From Eukaryota sp. TZLM1-RC (lineage: Eukaryota > Metamonada: BaSk clade), in NCBI GenBank assembly GCA_040285825.1, contig JAUPSS010000004.1, forward strand, positions 1,240,001-1,304,000: a stretch of DNA of 64,000 bases, in the 5' to 3' direction. The notes under the pieces are model-generated. The model was not told the origin of the DNA. It saw only the letters and a list, made by a program, of their open reading frames with translations, and searched no databases. Shown one piece after another: positions 20,054 to 29,573 of the stretch. The position numbers and the translations under genes were made by a program. Position 1 is the first letter of the stretch, and the number at the start of each line of letters is the position of its first letter.

Positions 20054-21074
20054 AAAATTGGAAGCATTTTTTGGATTTTTTTCAAAGGAAAGTACTTTTT
20101 AAGACTTTAGTTCATACAGTGCATATAGTGAAATCTAAGTAGAATTCTCCCAACTTTCATACATAAATTAAAAGTACACGTTACCTCTAATATTTACCCG
20201 ATGTAAAAACTATTCAAGACTAAAACTATTAGTTGAAGAAAGAAATTGATTTACAAATTCCCAAATTCCTAAGGAAATTAAAGAAACCCAATCAAAACTT
20301 GGCTTTTGAGACCATTTCTTCAACCTCAAAAGATGTTGTTGCTTAAGTTGAATTTTGTCATAATATATAACATGTGTGGTAATAAGTAACTGCAGTTCAA
20401 CACGTTTCAAGTTCTAGTATGGTTCTATTTTGTATCAAAAAAAGAGTGGTTATCTATTTTGTAATGGACTAAAACACCTTAATCATAATTGTAATACATT
20501 GACAAAACGTTTATTGAGGAATGTTCATCTGAAATTGGAGAGGGCAGATTGGAGAACCAAACTTTTGAAAACATCTTGTTTCGATGATGTCACAAATTGA
20601 ATTTATTTTGTGGTTGTAGTAGTGTACTTAAGAATTAACAAAGCGAATGTATTCTCTAAAAATAAAACTAATAACAATTTAATTGTAAAACCATCTCATT
20701 GCATCAACAAAATTTAGCTTCTTGTATCCTATTTTTGGTGAAAGTCACGCTATTAAAAAGAAAACAGTCAAACATCAGTAAATGATGATTGAAATGTGTA
20801 AATAAAAAAATATATAAAAACAATCAACAATGATTTAATTTCATTGAATCACTCAACAAACCAAAAAAATTTAGGGAAAGTATTCACACCACTAAAAAAT
20901 TTAGAATCATAGTAAAAAAATTCTATTATAAAAACTTATTCATCTTAATAATATATCTTAATATTTTATTTGATGATGTCATCATGTCTGTGTTTTTAGT
21001 TACATGAAAGCTACAATGACTTAGTACTTCAATTCTTACATCACTAAATTCATCACAAACATAACCCTCTATCA
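20054..21074. other. AT-rich stretch, no gene seen
   Basis: Only short open frames without motifs occur. Nothing else is supported. Confidence 0.4.
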
Positions 21075-21399
21075 TCATGTATCATACTTTATACGTACTA
21101 AATCTCTATTGATCTTCAAATATTTTTTTAACTGAGTGTATTTATTAAGAAATAAGTCTTTCAAAGCAGAAGATTCTTCCGATTTACTCCAATCTGAATC
21201 ATCACTACTGTCTTCCACATCAAACTGAAAAGCATGAGTTCTGGAACTGAAACCGGATTGAGGTCGAATAGCATAACATTCAAAGGCACAGATGTTGTTT
21301 GGGCAGCGAGAATGGATTCTGGTGTGTTCTGACTTGTTGTAGACAAAATAGGTACTGTTTTTGACTGAATCTAGGCTATGATTCAGGAGTTGATGACGT
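21075..21399 (-). CDS. Possible 3' exon of an unknown acidic protein
   Basis: An open frame of about 100 codons ends at a TGA (21075-21077) but has no ATG. It encodes a Cys-containing stretch (RIHSRCPNNICAFECYAI) then an acidic Ser/Asp run (DVEDSSDDSDWSKSEESS) and a Leu/Lys-rich end. Composition looks protein-like. A possible splice acceptor lies inside it (CAAAAACAG near 21355). I do not recognise the family, and it may be a relic. Confidence 0.3.
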
Positions 21400-21499
21400 C
21401 ATCATGTGTTTGCAGCGTGACCAGCAAAAGAAGTTTTAGTCATGTTTAACTAAAAAATCGTGGGTAGATTTGGACATGTCCCAGGCCCTTTTATTTATT

Positions 21500-23710
21500 A
21501 TTATTCTAATAATTGACTCAATAATCACTCAGACTAACTTCACCAGTGAATTAAGTAATTGCTCTGTAATAAAGTAATAATTTCAATCACATATCCATAA
21601 GTGGGATACTGAATCCACCATGGAAAACAAGATAATTGAATCAGATACACATTGTGGAAATACTGGACAGATCAAATTACATTTTCATCAACAAGTTTTC
21701 TAGGAGATAGAGAGGAATTCAACAGACTTTGCTCTGCTTCAATCAATTGAATAAACTTTAAAGAAGGAAAGTTTTGTTCAGTGATATTAGTAGGAATACT
21801 GTGATGAATTATCAATTCCTTAACGTTTGGTAATATTGCTTGCACATTGGTTACATGTACCAACTCGACTTCCAATTTAACAATACTTTTAGTTAAAAGT
21901 ATTTCCGCTTTCATTATGCCCAAGGAAGTACCGTGAGATAACACCACCAGTTCCTTTAATGATTTCAGATGACTTAAATCAGGGAGCTCATTGATGTTTG
22001 GTAATTGAATTTCAATATTAACAGGTTCTTCCAACCAAATATCCGATCTAACAATGGATTGAGGTAAAGAAATTTGACCTTCTACTATGTATCGTGAAAT
22101 GTTTGGAGACTTCACAACCAGCTCCTTTAATGATGCAAGGTAGCTTAAATCAATACCCGCAATGTCAAAATCTTTAAGCACCAACTTCACTAGTGAAGTG
22201 GGTAATTTTTCTATATTGATTTCAAAGTCAAGTTGCAGACATTTGAGATTTGATAAATGTGCCAAATTTAAGGAAAATTTTCGACCAGATCTACACCTTC
22301 CACCAAGCTTAACAACCTCAACATTAGGGGAAAATGTCAACAATTGTGGATCATAATCAACTTCATCACAGTAAAAATCAAGTTTTCTAACTCTAGTATT
22401 AATTACTTTGGGGCCATTATAATCACTTGATAATTGCAATTGTAAATCACAAATATTTTCGTTTAAAGTCAAATCTTGAGGATTTTTCAAAAATTCAAAA
22501 CCATTAATCACTTGCTTAGCAAATTTAGCCACTTTCTTGCTAATTGCACATTTGGTATAGAATCTGGCTTTTGTATAAGGATGGTTACCAAACAAATGTT
22601 TCAAATATTGTAAATATTCAAAGTAAATTAATTTGATTAGACCACTAAACATTCTGTCCAAAGGTTCTTTTGGAGAATTGAAACTGCCAAGTATTTCAGA
22701 TCCAAAGACTTTGACAGGTTGTGGTCGGTCAATCAAATCACCAGTACCTAATTGGCCTTCATCGTTCCTTCCCCAAGCCCAAACAGTGTTTTTGTTATAG
22801 GCAAAAAGAAAGTTATGACCTACTGAAATACTTTCTACATTAGTGAAAGCATCAATACATCTTGGTTCATCACTATCTTCATAGAACTCACTTATTCGGC
22901 TCAACTTACCCCAAACAAAGACTTTACCACTATTGTCAATAGCAGCATAAATACCATCATAACCACTAATAAAGACAATATTACTTAAACCTTCAACCTT
23001 GGTGGGTTTGTTATTGAAAAAGGTCTTATTGAAAAAGGTCCCTGATTGAACCACCAAACATCACCGTTAGCGTCAATAACGAACAATAATTTATCATCTA
23101 ATAAACAAGAGTTTTTAACAAAATCTTTAAGATTTAAGTACTTAGTAATTCGTACCGTAAACGGAAAATAATGATAAGAATTACGAGAATGATAGTCATC
23201 AATATAACAGAGCAAAGCACCAATTTCATCAACAGCTACAAAACAGTTAAGAAATACAGAAAGAGACACAATATTACTTAATCCTTTAATTAATTTAAAT
23301 GATTTATCTTTTCCCCATTTAACAACTTGCCCTTCCTAGGTTAAAGCAAATGAACATCAAGATCAACAATAAATTTTTTTTTAATATTATAAGGAATGTC
23401 TATTGGAGGAATTGGAAGTGAATGATTTTTCGACATGTTTATTTGATTGTCCCAGCCGAATAACTTGCCATCAGAAGAGAGGACAAGGGAATAATCATGA
23501 CCAACAGAAATAGAAATAAAATTGGTGATTGGCAATTTGATTGGTGTTTTGATTGTTTGTCCATTATAAAAATTATATAAAACTTGACCATTTTTATTGT
23601 ACCCCCACCCATAAACGCCCCCAGAAAAGGCAAGAAGAAGACTGTAGTCAAAATATTCCGACACGTCGGATTTCCTTCAGTGATATTGACATTCACCAAA
23701 TGTCACTATT
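21500..23710 (-). pseudogene. Decayed paralogue of the RCC1-LRR gene
   Basis: On the minus strand the pieces follow the same order as 17129-19018. RCC1 repeats lie at 23664-23341 (GGVYGWGYNKNGQV) and 23269-22985; then a 461-aa frame (23057-21672) runs from RCC1 through LRRs (LPTSLVKLVLKD, DLSYLASLKELVV). Frameshifts and stops separate the three pieces, and a start codon is not clear. The LRR part has extra units relative to the other copy. Downstream, 21560-21640 keeps a relic of the PWWIQY motif, but no Sel1 repeats follow. Confidence 0.85.
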
Positions 23711-23779
23711 ATCTTGAAATGACTTTTATGATCAAATCAGTAAGATGATTGATAAACATTATTTATTTGGAGAATTGCC

Positions 23780-24420
23780 ACTCAAAACCAACGTTGAGAA
23801 GACCATCGGTCCCGGGACTACTAAATCTGCCTTTTTTCAACAAAAAGATTCGTCAGTGTGTTCTGAAGACAGCTTACGTACTAACGGTTCAATAAAAGCC
23901 TCAATAGTGATACTTTTGCACATAGCATATAATTGATCACGAACTGAGTCATGAACAATTGAGCGATAGGTAAGAAAACATTTGCAGTTTAAAATATGGG
24001 AAAGCGTAACCACATTCCCACAACGACAAATTAATTCATTTGGTTACGAACATGGTCATTAGAAACATCTCATTCTCATAATAGTAGTCCATTGGTGATC
24101 ATTGAGTAGAAGGCCATAAATGTTGGGAACTTGGGAGATTAGGCAACTTGAACAACTGTCTTAAAGGTCAATCAAAAAACGTACAATATAATCCAAGTTT
24201 TCTAAAACATTCAAGATTTTTTGCTGCAATTTTGCAAAAGTCAGTGGTAAGGAGAGCAAGCTTCTTGGAAAAAGTTCCACAATATCAGAAGGGAAACATT
24301 TAGCCCAAATATTGGGTAAAAGAGTTTTAATTTCCTGTTGCAAAGAAATAAGATAAGAGCTGCCACAATTTTCAATGAGATGAATTTTTTTAGGAAAACG
24401 ATTCACAAATTCATAAATAA
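23780..24420 (-). mobile_element. RLE retroelement fragment, family C-like
   Basis: On the minus strand, the fragment runs from 24406 (KTLLPNIWAKCFPSDIVEL) through YGLLLNDHQWTTIMRMR, a Cys-His knuckle (LICRCGN, then SHILNCK), a YRSIVHDSVRDQLYAMCKS block and EPLVRKLS, then stops before the endonuclease core. The block order matches the intact region of family D at 47245-48000. Stops and frameshifts are present. Confidence 0.7.
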
Positions 24421-24474
24421 AATCTAAAATAGAAATAAATAGAAATAAAGTAGGGTTCTTTCTTTAGCCAAGCT

Positions 24475-24755
24475 AAAACGTACAAGATGTCCAAGTGTTC
24501 TAAAACTTCTAAGATTTTTTTCTGTCATTAAATAAAACGTTAAAATCATTGTTAGGTGTCATTAGAACTAATGTGGATTATTTGTAGTTGCCCAAATGTT
24601 GGTCTTGATTTTCCTAGTTCTATTGTATTGTATAAAAAATGGCAGAATCAAAAATACCACATTTTGCAAAATTCTTGTGGTCCTGATTCGTAAAATGAAT
24701 TGTGGGAAAATCGGAAACTTTTATACACTTTGAAAAGTTGGAGAAATAATTTTTT
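24475..24755. other. Short partial duplication and gap
   Basis: 24475-24525 repeats part of 24176-24230 (ACGTACAA...TCCAAG..TTCTAAAAC), probably more retroelement debris. Nothing else is recognised. Confidence 0.35.
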
Positions 24756-25142
24756 ATGGTTAAAGTACAATGTCAATTCTGCAATGCCCATAGTTGTGAG
24801 AATTTTTGCTTTTTTAAATTTAAAGAAATTTACAGAAATGCCAACACACTTATGAAGGACAAAAATCAATTTTCAATGAACAATGTCATATTAAATTCAT
24901 ACAATATGAACATTTATCATCACTGGTTGTCCTTGTTGAATGATCTGCCTCCCAGAATCATTGAGTTTACAATTAATTTTTCCTTGAATGTATTACCTAC
25001 TGCTGAAAACATATATCGATGGGGAATTTGTTGGAAAATGCCTGATTGTTCTAAACTATTGCCTCTAGTGTGCCCATTTGTCAATCTAAACCTGCTACGA
25101 TGTGTCACATTTAATGCATTTGTCCAAATTATTATATCCTAG
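24756..25142 (+). mobile_element. Possible non-LTR retroelement C-terminal fragment of another type
   Basis: A 128-aa frame contains LNDLPPRIIEFTIN, LPTAENIYRWGI and a Cys-spaced end (PDCSKLLPLVC...LLRC). This resembles the zinc-binding-like region after RT in many LINEs (typically LPTxxNLxRWG, C-x2-C, H-x3-C), but the His is not obvious. The match is short. It could be chance. Confidence 0.35.
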
Positions 25143-26540
25143 AAACAAACATGAGATCTAAATTGAGACATAATTCAATTCCAAATAGTTATGTTAACCT
25201 CTTTCGTACTTTCCTAGATCATGATCATCTGTATTGATATTTTCCTTATCGCACAAGTCATTGTATAAATTTTCCTTTAGTTTTTTGGTTGTGACTGGAA
25301 CTGCGCCACCGAACACTAAGTAAAAGATGTTAACATAAAATCATAATTTATTTGAAAAAAACTAATAATTTTATTTAAAAGGGTAAAATGGTAGAAAAGT
25401 GGTTGTACTTTAATGGAATATCATGATCCACACTTTGAAAACAAGAACTCATCTACACAGAAAATTCAGGTAGAAAGAGCTAAAAGTAACATATGGATTC
25501 AGATAGTAGAAGACAGCAAAAGCAAAAGTGAAAAGATGTAGGTGTCTCGCTGGTGAGTTCCTTAGTGAATCCTGTCTAGGTTTAAGTAAAATTATGTATT
25601 TCCTAATCCACCATGCCTAACCCATATCTACAACCAGTATGCTCTTCGGCAATAAAGAGACGTCAGAATATTACAATGAAATCAAGAGAAGAAATTGTGA
25701 TAGAAATGAATTGGAACCAACAAATATTTCTATCAACTGCAGAATTGGTAAAAGTATCGTACTTTCATTAAAAATACGATGCACAAGAGTAAAAGAAAAG
25801 CAACATCAAAGTTCAAAATCAAAATGGATGATTTAAACAACCACAAAAATAGATAAGCAGTCCCATGGGATCTGATGTATTTTAATCAATACAGCACGTT
25901 CTGCTTTAAATATTCATTTGTTGGCCAAAAACATTCTGCTTAGGGAGAAAGAGAGATCCGAAGTGTTCAAAAGACAACATTCTCAAGTCAATGTTTTAGA
26001 AGTTCTACCAGTCATGCTGAAGGAAACCCATTTTGCCTTCGTAACTACTGTACATCCAAGGTACATGTGTCGTTTTTACCCTCCAAGATCATGATATGGA
26101 GGAGTGGTTTTCTCGAAGAGCTTAAGCACAACTCATTGTTTTCAAATGTGGAGCAGTGGAAATAACTTTGTTTTATCACAAAAACCACAGTCTATTTAAT
26201 TATTATTGGATTCTCCATTAGAAATAACTTTGTTTACATTTTGGATAAGAAGGAACAAGTTTGAGCATAAAAGTTTGATTGCTATTCACAAATTCCAAAT
26301 TCACTTGAATTCAGGTTGGCGAAGCACATTCATTTTGTGTTCAGCTGAATTTGGGTTGTCTCCTGACAGTGTTTTGATTAGTGTTGGAACCACCGACTTA
26401 GATCGTCGACTAGTCAAATGCCTGGTCTGAGTTTACTGTGGTCAAATGAAAACAAAAGCTGGATTTCATTTGACCGACCCAAATTATGTCGGCAACAATG
26501 GTGGTTTTGAAACACCAATCACACTTTTCTTCACCATCCA
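25143..26540. other. No supported gene
   Basis: Short frames at 25639-25836 and 26206-26430 have no motif. A stretch near 26040-26190 weakly recalls repeat R1 but I could not align it convincingly. This region precedes the acidic-repeat gene and may hold its promoter. Confidence 0.35.
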
Positions 26541-28394
26541 ATGCCAAGATTACCTTCCTTGCTCCACCAAAACTCTCCTCTCACTCAAAATCCAAGACCT
26601 TCTTTCAGTCGTCGTACTCGTTCTCGCCTCCTTCCCAAACCAACATCTCAACTTGACTCTCTTCAGCATTCCTTTAACCAAACCCTATCGCGTTGCTCCA
26701 ATACTCGTCCACCTTCAGGTTCTTATCTTGAAAAGTATAAAGTCATTTGCCAAGAAGATCTCAGTTTGGAAGGAATTCCTGGATCTTTCGTCATGTCATC
26801 ATCTAGAAAGTCCAAAGATCTGTCAAAATCACGTATTTCTGAAGCTCAGTCTCATCCAGTCAATACAGTCAATGAAATTCTCAACTCATCACGTGATGTA
26901 ACACGTCAGTACACGTCACGACCTCGTACCAGTTCTAGTTGTTGTCATCGGTTACATCGTTGGGAGTTAAAGAGCAAGGTCTCTACCCCGGAAACGAGAA
27001 GTCTATCCAGTCGAGTGATCAGCAGCAGGGGGTTAAAAACTGGTAATCGATCACGTCATGGATTGGTGATGAAATGCTCTCAATCGGAAACTCAGTTAAC
27101 TACAATAGGGAATGAGATGAACGAATTATCGGATATTGGTCTGGTTGAGCAATCAGATTTGATTGATCAACATGATTTGATTAAACATTCGATTGATGAA
27201 GAGGTGAGGGAGTTAAATACAAATAATCAATCAAAATCAACCAATCAATCAAGTTCGGCTAAGAAACCGCCTGAAACAGGTCAATTTGACAACCCTGATG
27301 AAAATTTGGATAGTGATGGCATAAGGACCAAATCTTCTATTGATTGCCATAGCGGTCCTTTTAATCAATCAAATTCAACCAATCAATCAAACCCAAAAAC
27401 TCATTGTTCGTCACCAACACCAAGCCCAAATCCTCAATCAAATGATTGTCCTACTGAGAATTTGGATCCTGTTGCTGTTGAAGGTGATTCAATTGAAGGA
27501 GGGTTGGTAGCCGATGATCCTGCTGACCACAATAGTCAATCAATTAGTCAATCAAATTCCAGTAATGTTGATCTAGATGACGTTTCAGTTACCAGCTATG
27601 TTGATGATTCTGAAGTTTGCACTATCCAAGACTCTAACCCTAACCCTAAGTTTTCTGATGGCATTCAAGACTCTCCAGTGGATGTGGAGCAAGACGATTC
27701 TTTAGAAGGTGGCAAAGATCAATCAAATATGATTGATAGTGTTTATGAAAGTTTGCAAGTTGTACATGAGGAATATCCTTCAATTGAATCAGAAAATCAA
27801 TCAATTGACCAGTCAAAAACTGCTGATTATGATCTTGATGATGATTTTAAAGCTGTTAATGAATCAGAAAATCAATCAAATGACCAGTCAAAAACTACTG
27901 ATTATGATCTTGATGATGATTTTGAAGCTGTTAATGAATCAGAAAATCAATCAAATGACCAGTCAAAAACTACTGATTATGATCTTGATGATGATTTTGA
28001 AGCTGTTAATGAATCAGAAAATCAATCAAATGACCAGTCAAAAACTACTGATTATGATCTTGATGATGATTTTGAAGCTGTTAATGAATCAGAAAATCAA
28101 TCAATTGACCAGTCAAAAACTGCTGATTATGATCTTGATGATGATTTTGAAGCTGTTAATGAATCAGAAAATCAATCAATTGACCAGTCAAAAACTGCTG
28201 ATTATGATCTTGATGATGATTTTGAAGCTGTTAATGAATCAGAAAATCAATCAATTGACCAGTCAAAAACTGCTGATTATGATCTTGATGATGATTTTGA
28301 AGCTGTTAATGAATCAGAAAATCAATCAATTGACCAGTCAAAAACTGCTGATTATGATCTTGATGATGATTTTGAATTTTTATCAGATGATTAA
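26541..28394 (+). CDS. Ser/Asn/Asp-rich disordered protein with 25-aa tandem repeats (617 aa)
   Basis: It starts at an ATG in MPRLPSLLHQ. Residues 1-190 are Ser/Arg-rich and basic. Residues 200-410 are acidic with many short NQS/NQSN units, reflecting a recurrent AATCAATCA DNA string. Residues about 416-615 are eight tandem copies of a 25-aa unit (ESENQSxDQSKTxDYDLDDDF). No folded domain is recognised, and it is probably intrinsically disordered. A truncated paralogue with one unit lies at 61893-62084 with matching 3' flank. The second long frame over the repeats (27733-28455) exists only because the unit is 75 bp, so I do not call it. Confidence 0.7.
   Translation: MPRLPSLLHQNSPLTQNPRPSFSRRTRSRLLPKPTSQLDSLQHSFNQTLSRCSNTRPPSGSYLEKYKVICQEDLSLEGIPGSFVMSSSRKSKDLSKSRISEAQSHPVNTVNEILNSSRDVTRQYTSRPRTSSSCCHRLHRWELKSKVSTPETRSLSSRVISSRGLKTGNRSRHGLVMKCSQSETQLTTIGNEMNELSDIGLVEQSDLIDQHDLIKHSIDEEVRELNTNNQSKSTNQSSSAKKPPETGQFDNPDENLDSDGIRTKSSIDCHSGPFNQSNSTNQSNPKTHCSSPTPSPNPQSNDCPTENLDPVAVEGDSIEGGLVADDPADHNSQSISQSNSSNVDLDDVSVTSYVDDSEVCTIQDSNPNPKFSDGIQDSPVDVEQDDSLEGGKDQSNMIDSVYESLQVVHEEYPSIESENQSIDQSKTADYDLDDDFKAVNESENQSNDQSKTTDYDLDDDFEAVNESENQSNDQSKTTDYDLDDDFEAVNESENQSNDQSKTTDYDLDDDFEAVNESENQSIDQSKTADYDLDDDFEAVNESENQSIDQSKTADYDLDDDFEAVNESENQSIDQSKTADYDLDDDFEAVNESENQSIDQSKTADYDLDDDFEFLSDD
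27786..28385 (+). repeat. Eight 75-bp tandem repeats in coding sequence
   Basis: Units begin at 27786, 27861, 27936, 28011, 28086, 28161, 28236 and 28311, exactly 75 bp apart. Unit variants (Ile-Asp with Thr-Ala; Asn-Asp with Thr-Thr) are grouped: units 2-4 are one type and units 5-8 the other. This suggests recent block duplication. Confidence 0.95.
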
Positions 28395-28700
28395 TCTCCT
28401 AGTTATTTTAAGTTCGTTTTGTATTTTAAATCTAGTTTTTTTAGTATTTCTATAAATGTAGTTATTTATACATATTTTAATAAAATTAATTCAATGTTTT
28501 CATTTTCTATATTCGATCACTTTTGATGTTGTGCCAAGATGTTTTGTTTCGAAAATCATCATCGACTTCACAACAAAGTCAATTAATTTTTCTCAATTAT
28601 TTTTAGAATTTTCACTTTAATTTCAAGTGTTTGGCATTATAAAAGTCAATAATATTGATTTCATGTCTTTATGAATAAATAAGAATATTTACATTTACAC
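28395..28700. other. 3' flank of acidic-repeat gene, duplicated at 62085-62400
   Basis: It includes AATAAAATTAATTC as a likely poly(A) signal. The sequence closely matches the flank of the paralogue at 62085 onward. Confidence 0.6.
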
Positions 28701-29440
28701 CAAAATAATTTTCTAAAGAAATACTCTTTCCTGTGCTTTTCAAAGCCACATTTGTTTCAATCAAATCCTTATCAGGTGGATATTGAAGCCATGGTGGAAC
28801 ACCAAATAATTCAACTAGGCGTCAATTCTTGATGTATCAGATTCAACTACATTTAGGTTAACATTGTTGGAGAATTTGGTAGACGAAACTGAAAAAAGAA
28901 GCTCTTTACGTCTTATTAATTGAGCAAAATTTAAATAGGGTCACGTTTGTTGAGGGATGTTTGTAGGAACTGTACCACCAATTATCGTTTGCTTCAAGTT
29001 TGGTATTTTGATTTGTAGAGGGAGGAATTTGTCAAAGGAAATTACCAATCTAACTAAAGATTGAGGTAGAGTTACTTGGCCTGTGATAATGAATTCTATC
29101 AAATCTTCAACCTCAACTGATAATAATGTGAGATAGCTTAAATCAGCCACCTAACTGCCAATCTGAACTAACTGACTTCACTAGTGGAGTGGGTAATTGT
29201 TCTATAGCAAAGTGATAAAGCAGATCTATTCCGTTCAGATTTATCAAATGTGCCAACTGTGAAACAAAAACTTTATCGCATTTGAATGATCATTAAGCTT
29301 AACAACCTCAACTTTTAAAAAATGACAATAATTGACAACTATATTCAAAGTCATCCTATTGAACATCATGGTTTTCAATTGTTGAACTTATAAATGTGGC
29401 ACCATTATAATCAGTAGGTGGTCAAAATTAAAGATCAAAA
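28700..29440 (-). pseudogene. LRR-protein fragment of the RCC1-LRR family
   Basis: Minus-strand pieces include DLSYLTLLSVEVEDL, a PNLKQTIIGGTVPTNIPQQ block and, near 28780, the PPWLQY motif that follows the LRRs in the parent gene. Stops occur near 29150 and further on. No RCC1 repeats remain. A second copy lies at 62560-62880. Confidence 0.7.
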
Positions 29441-29573
29441 AATAATTTCAATTCTAATTTCAATTTATTATAATTAGGTTTGTGGACTTCTCAAAAACAT
29501 CTTTTGAATCTGATAAAAATACAAAAAAATTATAACAGAAAGAGTGAACTGTAAACGTCAACTGAAGTGCTGC

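Noticed and set aside
27634-27653. CTAACCCTAACCCTAAG looks like telomeric repeat
   Set aside because: It lies inside the coding sequence, encodes Ser-Asn-Pro-Asn-Pro and is only about two and a half units long, so it is not a telomere.
27786-28385. Tandem repeats as a CRISPR array
   Set aside because: There are no unique spacers; the whole 75-bp unit repeats and is coding.
27733-28455. A 240-aa frame in the second reading frame of the acidic-repeat gene
   Set aside because: The 75-bp unit is a multiple of three, so all frames without a stop in one unit stay open. The Met/Leu/Ile-rich product has no domain and no independent start context.
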